Shown in pieces: positions 1 to 11,607 of a DNA stretch of 64,000 nt. The stretch's first letter is position 1; the number at the start of each line of letters is the position of its first letter. Location: assembly GCF_047948215.1 (NCBI RefSeq), contig NC_134455.1:302516147-302580146 (forward strand), in the 5' to 3' direction. The translations under genes and the position numbers were made by a program. This DNA comes from Lycorma delicatula. Its lineage: Eukaryota; Arthropoda; Insecta; Hemiptera; Fulgoridae. The notes below the pieces were generated by a model. That model saw only the letters and a program-made list of their open reading frames with translations, made no database searches and had not been told where the DNA came from.

Positions 1-1480
1 CTCATTATAAATACAGAGTACCTGAGAAATCGATGGTAGCCCAGTATTTCGTAGAAACTGGTCAGACATTTACTGTACTAGAAACAAGAGATATATTAAA
101 TTTGTTAATAAACAGGAAGTAGATAGTACAGGAAACTTTTATCATTAATAAAGCTACAGAAACTTCATTGTTGTGAATAACGATAGAAACTACTGTTTTG
201 ATTGGTTTGAACTTCATTCTATCTCTATCTTTCTTGCGATAAATATATTTTTATTTTACAACTCCTACGTAAGAGGCATGCATAAGAATGAGGCGGGGGC
301 AATTCTGAGTAGGAAGTTTCATTGGTTTAGATGTTTTTAACCTTACTTTAAACTTCAATTGGGATTTAGTAAAACAACTGTTTTTAGTTTTTATTTCATT
401 TTTTCAATTCTGTGTGAACCTTTCTATAGTCTTATGTTTTTTTTTTTTTAATTAATGCGTATTGTTATTTTTTCTTTTATTTATTCACTGCTATATATTC
501 GGTATTTGTCTTTTTTCATTTTATTTAAATTTCCGTTAGCAGAGTTCTTTCGTTGAATTTAAATGTAATATTCGTTAACTATCGGTTGCAATGATTTATT
601 AACAGAAATTAGGCTTATGTTTATTTTTTTATATAAAATAATTATTAGAATCATATTGGGTAAACAAACTGTAAGTGCAGTCTATTCATACATTGTTTTA
701 TAAAATGTTTTATTTCAAGTATTTTATATTTATAATTATTTAAACTTTTTATCAGTTCAGTTAGTAGAGCAAACAGAAATTTATTTTCAACACTTTTCAA
801 ATGTTATTATAAAATCTAATGTTCTCATTCTCACTCCTGTAATAGTTTCTTTACAGAGTGTTATTTTATCTACTGTCTCATTAAACTGTTCTGTATTTAG
901 AGTTAAGTGTTCATTTCAGGTAATCTTTTTCTTATTACAAATATATTTACGTAATGAGAATTAACGCTAAAAAAATTTCTGTATTTTATCTAAATAATAT
1001 AATAAATTGAAAACTTTACAAAAGATTACAAAATATCGGTTAAAAAATATATTCTATCAAGCTACATTAAAAACAAATTTTACTTAGTTTAATGGCTTAC
1101 TATAGCGAAGTTTCAGTTCCCGAAAGTTGAACTTGGATTCACTTTTTTCATATCCAATATAAAATTAAAAAAAAAAATCTTTATAATTATCTTATTCATA
1201 AGGCATTTATTAAAATTTATTTCAACAAGTGAGTCAGAAAACATAATTTGTTATATTAAATCGGAGAATAAAAATTATATTATACTGAAATTATTATTTT
1301 TATTTTTTTTAGTAATAAAAATTGTATAATTTTTTAAAAATTAAGATATATTAAAGTACAAAATATCTCAACTGCCTATTATTTCAACTGTTAATAGAAA
1401 GATAAATATAATAGTGCATCTTCAATATATAAATAATGAAGAAAAACTATAATAGTATAAAACCTTTTTAAGTTAAAGAC
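1..1480. other. AT-rich DNA, no gene seen
   Basis: Very AT-rich with homopolymer runs of T and A. No convincing coding stretch, transposon end or RNA gene is visible on either strand. Likely intronic or intergenic. Confidence 0.6.
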
Positions 1481-1481
1481 A

Positions 1482-1506
1482 TTTTATTTATTTATTTATT
1501 TTTTTA
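1482..1506. repeat. TTTA tetranucleotide repeat
   Basis: About five tandem TTTA units followed by a T run. It lies about 370 bases downstream (minus-strand sense) of the LINE remnant at 1870-2232 and could be the simple-repeat tail of that element, but the link is inferred from position only. Confidence 0.5.
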
Positions 1507-1869
1507 ATTTGAATTTATTTGTTATAATAGATGATAAATACAGAGAATCATTACATAATTTATAAACCGAAAAATCATTATATTACTAAAAATAAAAAAA
1601 TAAAAACAAGGCAACAACCAACAAAGTAAAAATTTGTTAGTTGGTTATAGTCGTTTTTAAACATTTTCTAGCTTAAGATTACGGTGATATTAATTACATC
1701 AGTAGATTAAAATAATTATAGAACATAGAAAATAATTAAGAAATTATGATCTATTAGCAGAGTTCATATGAAATTAAGATGAAAAATATATAATTTTCCT
1801 TAATCCAGTCAATGATAACGGGTATAAAAATTATATTTATTTAAGCTGAAGAGAATGGAATTTGTAAAT

Positions 1870-2232
1870 ATTCGATTTATATGGAATAGCTGTGTCTAAA
1901 GTAGTTGTGATATTAGATTTCTGAATTTATTATAATTAATTAATTTTTCTTACACTATAAAAACATCATGTGTTGATTCAAATTCATTCCTGTAGCTAAA
2001 AAATCATTTAATTATATTTAGAAGATATAGTTGTCTTTTATTCATGACATTGAAGTCCTTAAATATCAAGCGACTCGGATACGTTCTTGGTTTATTTAGT
2101 ATTGTTTTTATAATTAGTTTTTGTTGTGCAAATATTCCTCTAAATGAGAGTCTATAAATAATCCCACCCCATATTATCAAACCGTATTGCAGAACAGATT
2201 ATATAAAAGCGTAAGCAATCGTATAAATTAAA
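1870..2232 (-). pseudogene. Non-LTR retrotransposon RT C-terminal remnant
   Basis: Translating the minus strand gives a recognisable region downstream of the catalytic core of a LINE reverse transcriptase: QYGLIIWGG, then QQKLIIKTILNKPRTYPSR and DFNVMNKRQLY. This order (YG-x2-WGG, then KxxIRxI-like, then the R-Q-L-Y block) is typical of the end of jockey/CR1-superfamily ORF2 proteins. A stop lies in the first part and another after the R-Q-L-Y block. No catalytic FADD motif is present, so it is a 5'-truncated, dead copy. Family assignment beyond non-LTR LINE is uncertain. Confidence 0.65.
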
Positions 2233-2234
2233 AA

Positions 2235-4115
2235 CAAACACCTTCTCACAAACAATAAGGCGCTGATAAAAGTCAAAATTAAAAGTACAATTAGAAACTA
2301 TAATTTAAATTCTTTTATTTAATTTGAAATAGTTTAATAACGAAATTTTTAGTTATGTTTATATTCAAAACATTGCTTAGGTGATAAAAGGCAGAAAAAA
2401 AAACAAAAATTGTCGCCCAAATGAAAGAAATCAATTAAAACCACAAAGGCGAGAAAACCCTACACATTAACAAAAAAATGCAGAGAAATAGAATAAATAA
2501 ATAACTATTGAAGTGAGCTAAGGATATTTATAAGCCTTAAAAAAATGTTATTTTTATATCTTAAGTTTTTCTAATCTTCTTAGAGTGAACATTTTTTTAA
2601 ATAGTTGGGTGAATTCAGACTTATATAATTTTTGTGTATCAAGCCAATGTTGAAAATAAACTATTTTATCAACGATAACAATGTTATGTTGAAGATAAAC
2701 AAATAAAAATGTTTTAGAATCATCTATAACTACATGATCATGTAATAGTTTAAAATATTTTCCACTCATATTACTAGGAAAGAAATTACTACAGTATAAC
2801 CAAAGGAACTATGAAACGAAAAAATGCAGAGAAACGGCGTAAATATACAACCTTGCACAAACTAAGAATATTCTTAGCTGGAATACTGGAATACGTAATA
2901 CCTTACCTTAATTTTATACACATATATTTTTGAGAAAATTTTAAGTCAAAAGGCTCAAATCCGTTTTCAATATTTTTTGACAATGTTAATTAATTTAAGT
3001 TTTCGTTGTTAATTCTGAAACTTGAATATTGAATAATTAGGTGTTAACCTACTTATTACATTTTAAAAATTCACTATTAAGCAGTACTGATGACAAACAA
3101 ATAATGAGAAATTCTACTAAATTATATTTCCAAATCTACATAGATCGTATATTGAATCAATTTATGACAAAACTGATTTGACACTGGAATGCATTCTACA
3201 AATTTAATTTTTTTTAAACACTGTCATATAAATATTCAAAATTTTAAAAAGGTTTCTTGTTTAGAAAATCAGGGTGAAATCTTTCATTCTAATCTCTTAC
3301 CTAAAACAGAATGATGCTGTAGTAAAATTCTTGAAACAGAGTATATAGCCAAATTGGTAATTTGATTTCAAAAACGAAGAAAAATTTCTATTCCAAAATT
3401 GTAAACGAGGAGAAATTTGTTGCCAAGAACAAAAATTTGAGTCAATAAATATACTCTATTAGGTTGTCAGTAAACAAATAAAATTTTTTAATAAAATTTT
3501 TACTGAATAGATACAGAAGATGTTGTGATTCTAAGCATAGACTGAAGTTACAACGAATTTTTCTATAGATGTGTTTGGCAACACTACTCTTTTTTTTTTT
3601 TAATTTAATTGTGAACCTTCATTTCTGTAGGTAATCTAAAATCAAATTATTTCAATTTCTGTAGAAGGTGTAGTATGTAACATAATAATAATAAGCAAGT
3701 TTATTTTGTCGAAGAACATCTATGAATGAGGAGGAAAAAATAAAATTCACAAAGCTATAAACAAAGGTCACCAGTCACGAAATTTTCGTAATGGCAACTT
3801 CTAATAAATATAAAAAAATTAAATATAATTGATCATTGTCTTTTTCTAAACTAAAAGTAAATGCTACTCCTATTTTCAATGCGATAATTCTTTACCGTTT
3901 AGTTGTTTTATTACAGAAGATTATCTGTTTAAACCTAAACTGTAAATTATATTTTTTAATTATTTACAATAAATGAAAAACATACAAAAACAAAGTATTA
4001 TACAGATTTAATTAAAGATTTTCGTGTTCGTTTCATGCAATTACTCTAGTTCTAGAGTTCATCAAACAAATATGAGTTTAAAATAATTAAAAATGAAAAA
4101 TGATATTTATCTAAA
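2235..4115. other. AT-rich DNA, no gene seen
   Basis: No supported gene. A short TAA repeat at 3683-3697 followed by AGCAAGTTTATT resembles the trinucleotide tails at 36265 and 38557 and could mark a 3'-end LINE scrap on the minus strand. The motif AAAAATGCAGAGAAA occurs at about 2474 and 2822. If the minus-strand host gene at 4122-4287 continues leftward, this is its intron. Confidence 0.5.
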
Positions 4116-4121
4116 ACTTAC

Positions 4122-4287
4122 AATCTTATGATTTAGGTGGGCAAGTTCTCTCTCGGTGACTTTACGCCTATTCTGCTCCTGCTGCTGCCGCTTGTACTGG
4201 CTGTACTTATAAAATAGGTACATACCAGGCAACGCCAAAACCACGAACGGCTTCATAAAAGCCGATGAGGTCAAATTCCGTGGCATC
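4122..4287 (-). CDS. Internal or first coding exon of a small single-pass membrane protein
   Basis: Host-gene exon, the only one I can support. On the minus strand a pyrimidine-rich tract ending in CAG (4290-4288) is followed by G and then an ATG at 4286-4284. The frame stays open for 55 codons and ends exactly before a consensus donor GTAAGT (4121-4116), leaving phase 0. The peptide starts MPRNLTSSAFMKPF, continues with a hydrophobic segment (about residues 13-26, VVLALPGMYLFY), then a basic, glutamine-rich stretch (KRQQQEQNRR, about residues 32-41) that looks like a cytosolic or matrix helix. The composition (short N-terminus, one membrane span, charged coiled tail) fits small organelle or ER membrane proteins, but I do not recognise the family. 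GC content and codon use are clearly higher and more even than the surrounding DNA. The ATG may be the initiator, with a 5'UTR exon upstream, or an internal methionine. Confidence 0.75.
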
Positions 4288-4290
4288 CTG

Positions 4291-5340
4291 AAAAAATAGA
4301 AATAAAAATAAAATCAATAAAAAGCGTCAAAAATACTTTTAAGTACAGAAATTATATCAATGTTTATGTAATTATGACAATAATGCTAGTAAGTAGTATT
4401 ATTATTATTTTTAGTAATATTATATGTGTATGATGTAGCTGTAGACTTTAATAATATTCTATAAATGTATAGATGTATTATAGAATGAAAATAGAGGATC
4501 TGAAATAATTAGGTATTAACAAATTGAAATTTAATCACTACATGATTATGTAATACAAGAGAGAAAAATGGTAAACTTTGATCATTATTAAACCACACTA
4601 TAGAGTGAACTAATACTAACGGTATTGTATTTATAGTAAAAGGAATTATAGGGTTGTAAGGTTTTTTTTTTTAATTAATATCTTCCCAATAAATCAAGTG
4701 TTAAGAATCTAAGGAAATTACTTTCATTCCATTCGATTTGAATTATGGAAGTACTGTTCTTGCGGGAGAATGGGAATGCTTTTCTCAGAATTTTCAAATA
4801 GAAATGTGGATCGAATATTACTTCATTCTAAACAGTTTTTCAAAGATAAGATATTTTTTATAAATATATTTTTAACATTTCAAAATGGCTGTCTAAAATG
4901 AGATGTAAAGCTGTTTTTTATATTTACTCTCAGTTTTTATTAAATAAAAATAATTTTAACTTACATTACCAGAATGACAAAAATTAAAATATAATTTTTT
5001 TTAAACAAACATTTACCAGTTTTTTGGGGGAAGGAATACTGAAAATATAAGAAAAATTAAGTTACTCTCAATAGAAAAATGTTAAATATCAATGGAAACC
5101 AAGCATTAGCTCATTTTAACGAACTCTGAAAAGTTTACATTCAACATTTTTTTTCTATTTACTTATTCTTTAGCAGAAATTCACAGAATAACATCGAAAA
5201 AGAAGAAATAAAGGGTACGGTAAAACGGTGATAGTGAGAAAGGGATAATGTACTCGAAAATGGACTAAAAAACGAGAAAAATCATGACACCCAAATAAAG
5301 TTTTTAACGCCTTCTCATGCACGATAGACTATATTAGTTC
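4291..5340. other. AT-rich DNA, no gene seen
   Basis: Probable intron or upstream region of the exon at 4122-4287. No transposon or RNA gene recognised. Confidence 0.5.
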
Positions 5341-5830
5341 CAAAAAAATTTATTAAAGAATTGGGAAATCTTTATCTACCATGGACACATACCGATGAAC
5401 GAATTTGAGTTGACCATATGTACTTTCATAAATTTCTCTTTCTCCAGATAATAAAGTCACCTTAGGCTCGGACTTTCCTTTTGGGAAGGATGAAACCTCA
5501 CCGTTCCCAGAATTGTATGGCGTAGAGAAGTATCGAAGTAATAGGTGACTAATAGGTTGTGTGGAAAGCTTCTAATCCAGAATTTTACAAGGGATGTTTG
5601 GTAAACATGTTCTGATCAACATAATCCGAATGTAGATTAAATGCCCAATCTTTCAATCTATTAGTCACGATTATCGATGTAATGGAAACATCTACAGAGC
5701 GGATTCATTACATCTATCTCGCAAGATACTGTAAGACCAGCCAGAATTTGGCTTCTGATCTAGTCCAGTTGTAGGCCAGTTTATCCTGAGGTAATACCGT
5801 AAATTTAAACCAAAAAGTCAAAGTATAGAG
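5340..5830 (-). other. Less AT-rich block with an open minus-strand frame, unassigned
   Basis: This block is visibly richer in G and C than its neighbours. On the minus strand one frame is open for about 72 codons (5571 down to a stop at 5353), containing FSTPYNSGNGEVSSFPKGK and ending MVDKDFPIL. There is no ATG at its start and no splice signals that I can defend. It may be a transposon remnant or a decayed exon; I recognise no family. Confidence 0.3.
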
Positions 5831-6009
5831 CAGTGACCTGCCAACATGGACATTAGAAACCAATTTTTCTAAAATATACTTTTAAATGAAATTCAATTGA
5901 ATTGTGATTAGAAAAGACTTACCGACAAAAATAACTTCTTGTTTAAGAATTCGCTTATTTTATTAGTAGATCGATTTTTTGGTGATTTTGGTATTTTATA
6001 TAGATAAAA

Positions 6010-6031
6010 CCAGAGAGGATAGCCTCTCTGG
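6010..6031. other. Perfect short hairpin
   Basis: CCAGAGAGG and CCTCTCTGG form a perfect 9-bp stem with a 4-base loop. Short GC-rich hairpins sit near the 3' ends of Helitrons, but the bases that follow are not a clean CTRR terminus, so the role is unknown. Confidence 0.6.
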
Positions 6032-6554
6032 TACCAGCTTAGAGTCGGTATATAGCATAATCAACGATTCATGTCATGAAATATGTCAAGTAGAGCTGAA
6101 GTACCGATATTTAAATTCAGGAGGTAAAATACTTTTATTTAAATTTGAATGATCATTTCACTGATCATATTTAGAATGAGTCTGTGATCATTTAAAAGGT
6201 GATTCGCGATAGATATAGGCACAGTACTAGACTAAATCTGATCTGATATAAAGGTGAGGGTAAGTTACAATTAATAGTAATATGAAATGAAGCAGATTAT
6301 GAATGTTATAATTACATTCCAAGTTTATGATTTTAATGAAAAAGTTTTACTTCACATAACATTAATCCGTTGTTGATTGAAATATCAAAGTAAAAAAAAA
6401 AGAAAAAACTATGCCTAAGACTAAGTCAGAAAGTATTCTACCCAATATTTTATAATCTTTTTTTTAAAATTTAATCCTATTTTATATTGTTCAGAAAACA
6501 AGTTCTAAATCTGTTAAAAATTAAAAAAACACGACTACTAAAAAAAAAATAGAA

Positions 6555-6905
6555 TTCGCCACCTAGCGGTCGAAATCGGGAACTACTGGAAACGGATTTT
6601 GAAATTTGCTTTTGAAATGAACGCGTTAGGCGTTCATGTGACAAGCATCGCTCTTTAATATAGGACAATTAAAGAGCGTGCAGGTGACAATATTGCATAT
6701 AGTATTTCTATGTGGTATAAGTTTCTGTATTCAAATTTTTTAACATATATGTGTATATTTATGTAGTCTATGACACTCTCAGTAACGTAAGGATTACATT
6801 TCGGGGTCATACATCTAAATCGGTTCAGCAGTTGAGCTGCTACGATGAAACAAATACGCACTCACATACATACACCCTGAATACATTATACTTCTTCTTG
6901 GGCGT
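6555..6905 (+). repeat. Interspersed repeat (copy 1, plus orientation)
   Basis: Contains CGCCACCTAGCGGTCGAAAT at its start and then a roughly 130-base segment (about 6765-6900) that is closely matched in reverse complement at 55500-55650. The shared parts include TCTATGACACTC, GTAACGTAAGGATT, AAATCGGTTCAGC and GAGCTGCTACG. It is therefore a dispersed repeat. No coding capacity is visible, and I cannot name the family. Confidence 0.6.
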
Positions 6906-6909
6906 CCTG

Positions 6910-8570
6910 TAAAAGTGATCAAAATTATTTTTAATCCATTTATAATGATATGTTACGTCCTATATTCTTTTAAATTCTAAGTCTATATTCTCTTAACAGT
7001 AATGATAAAAGAACAAACATAACGTAAATATCTTTTACATTAATGAATGATAAAACCAGGTGAATTACTTTTAAGAGAATATTAAAATGATGGGATCTTT
7101 TAGTTAAACAGCTCGTAACACTGATAGTTTTCATCAAACTCTCAGCGCTTAACTACGGAAATACGAGTATACAAGTATATACTTACATCTGCTCTAAAAT
7201 ATAAGCTATCTTCTCCTGGATCCCCTAGCAAGCTGTCATCCTGCTATCTTACGGTATTTCCCTATTCAGTGTCAGTTAAACATATGTTAATTTACGACTG
7301 AAAGAAGCCATTTTAAGTACAAGCTTTTATCACAGATAACACTTTCATAATGTATTTGTATCTCAAAAGTTACACACCGTTTTGTAGTGTACACGATCGT
7401 GCGCACACACAAAAACACAACCAGTATAACAAAAGAGAAAGATTTCACAAATATTTTGTGAAATATTTTAAGCAGCAGACCAAACGCAATGTTTTGTTAT
7501 AAATATCATGAACGTTCCATAAGTAGGTGTAAATAAAACAAAGCCGTGAATGTATGAATAAATGATCAAAAAATATTAATTAAAGCTGGATGTTTGAATG
7601 TAAAGTATTAAAAATACGTAATCCTTATTTTATTAGACGCTATTTACAAAAATCGAGATAACAATACATTTTTAAATATAATTTACATAATATGCGAACT
7701 AGTTAAATATTTAAAGAGTATTTTATTTTAAATTACGTATTATATTTGTAATTTAAGTACAATTTACAATATATTTTATCCACTTTTAATGCAAGTAATG
7801 TTTATTAAAATTATTTATACAAATATATATGTATATGTAGCTGCTTATTAAAGAGGAGGAAATTATCAGATTTGCAGACAGGAAATTTATCCTTTGATAC
7901 TCAGACAACATAACAAACAATCATGCATAACCGCATCAGAAACTAGAAACTAATTTGTTTCAAACGTCTATGTGTGTATGTGAGTGTTGTCTGTATTTAT
8001 GAAAGAGTATAAATAAATACTTTAATAAGTTATTTAGTTAAATAAATTATCTACATATATGCTAATTCGTGGAAAGTATTACGGAAATATCATTGCGTGA
8101 CATATTGATTGCGGTAGTGGCCATGCATTTTTATAACTGTGCCACATAGTAATGTTTACTGTCGTTAAAAAGTTATATTTTAAAAAGATAAACTATGCAT
8201 TTCGTATTATCATGTCTTCTCTTCCGAGAAATATTTAACAACAATATTTTAATTATTTTCCAAACTCATTTTCTTACAAAAATTATACGGAGTTATTTAA
8301 TGTGATTTTTACCTTCGATAAGATATTGTAAACTTAGTTTAACAAAAATCCTTTTTTTTTAATTTTCTTTAACGAACCAGACAAAATGTATAATTAAACA
8401 ATTCGTGATTTGGATATTTATTTTTGATCAAAAAATAATCCAGTAGATTTTTAACAAACTATTGTATCTTCCGGACACCTGATCCTGATTTTAAAAATTA
8501 ACTAACAATAATTTTTTTTTTTTAATTAATTGGCAAATATATTTGGCGAGGTAGAGTTGACTCCGGTGTA
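6910..8570. other. AT-rich DNA, no gene seen
   Basis: No supported gene or recognisable element. Confidence 0.5.
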
Positions 8571-8589
8571 CATCTTGGGTAAGGAGTTT

Positions 8590-9290
8590 TCTTGATTTTT
8601 TTAGCGTTTACTGATGATACAGTGATTGTTCAGAAAAGTGAAGATAAACTGTAAGTGGTGGTTCATCAGCTCCATCTTCTCAGTAAAGATTTTAACACGA
8701 AAATCTCGCAGCAGAAATCTAAAGTTATGGCCTTTTGGCTCTTACGTTCCAAAATTGTCTTGATAGGGAAATTCTAGAACAGGTGGGAAATTAAAAATAT
8801 CTGGGATATGACTTGTCCTTCGATCATGAACAAGATATAAATGAAAGATTCACTAAATTTAGTGCGGTTTGTGGATCGATACGACGTACTCTGAGAGCTG
8901 AGAACAGGAAGGATACCCAAACTGGATTTTATAATACAATGGCCATTATATTCCAATGGCTATACTTACAGTAGTGAAATTTGGACCAAGTGCAAATCGG
9001 ATGATTCCCATAATCAAGCGGCGGAAATGAGTTTCCTGCGGAGCGTAAAGGGTTGTATGAGAGAGGATCGTATTAGAAATGAGGTCGTTCGTGAAGACAA
9101 TAAGATACAATCAATCAACGAAACGATCAGACGATATCGAAAAAGATGACGAGTCACCTGTTGTTATGAATCCCTCAACGTAAGTTAATTGCGTGGTATT
9201 AAAAGCCGGACTGAAGATGACAGGCAGACCAAGACGTCGATAGAAGCAGGAACAGTCTAATCAAGCCTAAACCGTGAAGGAGGTAGAAGA
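8590..9290 (+). pseudogene. Non-LTR retrotransposon RT C-terminal half and 3' end (RTE-like)
   Basis: The plus strand begins at the catalytic box of a reverse transcriptase, here AFTDDTVIVQKSEDKL (canonical F/Y-A-D-D, with A replaced by T). It continues through KISQQKSKVMAF, a frameshifted KYLGYDLSFDHEQDINERF, and the downstream block AAEMSFLRSVKGCMREDRIR followed by NETIRRYRKR. These are consecutive blocks of one LINE ORF2. At least two frameshifts and several stops separate them. The end (about 9200-9290) decays into a purine-rich GAAGGAGGTAGAAGAAG tail, as in related insect LINEs. The copy is 5'-truncated and inactive. The clade name RTE-like rests on block similarity from memory. Confidence 0.75.
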
Positions 9291-9596
9291 AGAAAAAGTG
9301 TTTTGATATTTATTATAACTTTTTTCATGTACTTAAATTTAAGTAAATCTTGCAAGTGATTTTTCAAAATATCGCTAACAGTGATATTAATAAAACAGAA
9401 TAAAATGTTTAATTAGCAAAATAAAAGAAAATAGATTCCTCAGAAAAATGTATCTATTCCTTTCAACAGTTATATTAAGCTCTTACAAAAATCGGTCTAC
9501 GAATGTTCAGACTTCGAGTACCGTATTGGAGGTCAAGACGCAAGAAGTAGAATCGTACCGGTTAATTATTGTGACTGAAGCTCAAACTGGATAGGG

Positions 9597-10020
9597 TTAG
9601 CGAAAAATTTCGCCTGGATTTCAGTTCACCCAGTGAAATGTCATACTAAAAATTCTTAAGGAATTATGTAAAACTTGATGGTCTTTTATGTTTTTTGATT
9701 TGAAAAATCTAGTAAAATGGGCTCCATAACTTTATCTTCCGTAGTTTTCATGATATCCGTGTAAAACAGAAAATTCGGTAATGAAAAACAGGTTTATGTA
9801 GGTTTGAAGTACAATAACTTGTGAAATGACAAAAAAAATAAATTAAAATTAATTGTAAGATTATAAAGTAAATTTTATAATCAAAACTATTAGAGAATTT
9901 AATTCTGAAAAAATTGATGTAATAAAGTCTATGACAAAAACTTTTATTATTAAAAAAAAAAAAACCGAACTAAATTTAACAAAAAAGATATTAATTTGTG
10001 AAAATTAAAAACAGCTGTTA
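9597..10020 (+). repeat. Left arm of the long inverted repeat
   Basis: Inverted match to about 11060-11470. Landmarks include GGATTTCAGTTCACCCAGTG near 9619 and the sequence TTGATGTAATAAAGTCTATG near 9914. Divergence between the arms is appreciable (substitutions and small indels throughout), so the insertion is old. Confidence 0.75.
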
Positions 10021-10139
10021 GTACAATAAATTTAGACACATGAAAAATGAAAATATCTTTAACTTACTTAAAAGAAATTATTCACTATAGTTTATGCTGT
10101 ATTAATTTACAATAAAAATTGAAAAATTCCACCGCTGAC

Positions 10140-11010
10140 ACCGCCGCACTTTTCAAACAGTTTGTATTGCCAACCTAACTATATCTTCGCGTCCTTGATG
10201 AGGTCAGTAACATTGGGGTAAGAGTGCCAGTGTGAGAATCGAATTCATCACGTGTGTCAAATATTTGTTTATATATCTCACATGTAATCCATCCCCATAA
10301 ACAACAATCTAAGGGAGTAAGGTCCAATGATCTAGGTTGCCAATTTACCGGCTTTATACGTCCAATCCATTTACCAGTAAATTTTTCATTTAAGAATTGT
10401 ATTCCTTCATTCGTGAAATGTATTAGAGCTGCATCAAGTTGATGGAAATTTCAATTCGTTTCGCCAATGAAAAGTTGTAAAGCACTGTAGGAGATTCATC
10501 GTTTACAAATTCTCGATAATTTTTCCCCGTGACACGTTGTTCTAGTATGTAAGGACCTATTAATTGGTTGTCGATATGCCACACCAAATGTTCGCCGAAA
10601 ATTGCTGCTGGAAATTTGATTCAACTACCGCATACGAATTTTCTTTGGACCAACGATGTGAATTCTTTGTCTTGTTTATCCCATTAAGGTAAAAAAGTTG
10701 CTTCATCTGAAAATAGTATGAACGAAATTAACTGGCGGTTGTTGTTAACCCACTGAGAAAATTGCAGTCGTCTGGCATGGCCACCAAGCTGGAGGTGTTC
10801 ATTATTCTAAACATGATGAGGAAGTAGTCCGTGAGCATACAATGACCCCCCCATACTGTACTTTGTGGAATGTTGAATAGTGTACAAATTCTTCGCTTGC
10901 TCATTTTAAGAGCTGTAACATTAAGAGCTGAAAACAGAATGTTTTCCCTTTCATAACCACGCACTGGTTAGTGTTCAGATGAAACATGAGTGATGGGAAA
11001 TGTACTATTC
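10140..11010 (-). pseudogene. Broken Tc1/mariner-superfamily transposase, DD41D type
   Basis: Reading the minus strand from about 11010 leftward: KLRENSTFP, then RRICTLFNIPQSTVWG (helix-turn-helix end), ISFILFSDEATF with the first catalytic Asp, SHRWSKENSYAVVE, GPYILEQRVTGKNYREFVND, FHQLDAALIHF with the second Asp (codon at 10435-10433), and WQPRSLDLTPLDCCLWGW with the third Asp (codon at 10309-10307). The two last Asp codons are 126 bases apart in one frame, leaving 41 residues between them, which is the DD41D spacing. The order and spacing of motifs match transposases common in insect genomes. Several frameshifts and stops break the frame, so no functional enzyme can be made. It sits between the two long arms and is the element's own transposase. 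Confidence 0.8.
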
Positions 11011-11059
11011 TCACGAAGTTTATTAAAAAATTGTACAAAATACTTTAAGGTTGAATTTA

Positions 11060-11566
11060 TTGAACTAAAAACAGCTGTTATTAATTTTTACAGATTCACA
11101 TTATTTTTCTGTTAAGTTTTGTTTTGCTTTTAATTTTTTTTTTTTTTCATTTTTCGTAGACTTTATTACATCAATTTAGATTAAATTTTGTACAAGTTTT
11201 GATAATAAACTTTACGGACTTATTATTCATTTAACAAAGTCACTGTACTTCAAGCCTAAAAAAAAAGTGATTTTTGTTACGAATTTTTCTGTTTTACGCT
11301 GGGTATCATGAAAACTGCGGAAGTTACAGTTCTGCCACTTGTTTTATTCGAATTCTCAGGTTGAAAACTCAAGTAACCATCAAGTTTACTCTTTACGTAA
11401 CGCTTTAAAAATTCAAGTATGACCTTATTTCATCGGGTGAACTGAAATCCGGGTTTTTTCGCTAGCCGTAATGTGATAAAAAAGCGTTTTCGACGTATGT
11501 TTGTATGAACGTTTTTTCTTATTTCAAGCTCTATAATCATTTCCTTTAATTCTTGAATCACTTTAC

Positions 11567-11567
<1 letters not shown>
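11060..11567 (-). repeat. Right arm of the long inverted repeat
   Basis: Reverse complement of the left arm, plus an outer extension (about 11470-11567). That extension is matched by the solo arm near 55776-55880, with AGAGCTTGAAATAAG here and GAGCTTGAGTAAGG there. Confidence 0.75.

Positions 11568-11604
<37 letters not shown>
11567..11604. repeat. AT dinucleotide microsatellite
   Basis: About 18 AT/TA units directly abutting the outer edge of the right transposon arm. The solo arm at 55776 also lies beside a dinucleotide tract. Confidence 0.9.

Positions 11605-11607
<3 letters not shown>

Larger units (their letters stand above)
9597..11567 (-). mobile_element. Tc1/mariner DD41D-type transposon with long terminal inverted repeats
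   Basis: A decayed DNA transposon. Two arms of about 400 bases are inverted copies of each other and flank about 1.05 kb with a broken transposase on the minus strand. Shared arm landmarks, read inward from each end, are GCGAAAAA followed by GGATTTCAGTTCACCC, then AAACTTGATGGT, GTTTTCATGATA, TGAAGTACA and TTGATGTAATAAAGTCTA. On the right the element extends further outward, to about 11567, where it abuts an AT microsatellite. A solo arm at 55776-56250 and a fold-back element at 45128-45720 belong to the same family. TIRs of this length are unusual for Tc1/mariner elements. The exact ends and the target-site duplication are not determinable by eye. Confidence 0.75.
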
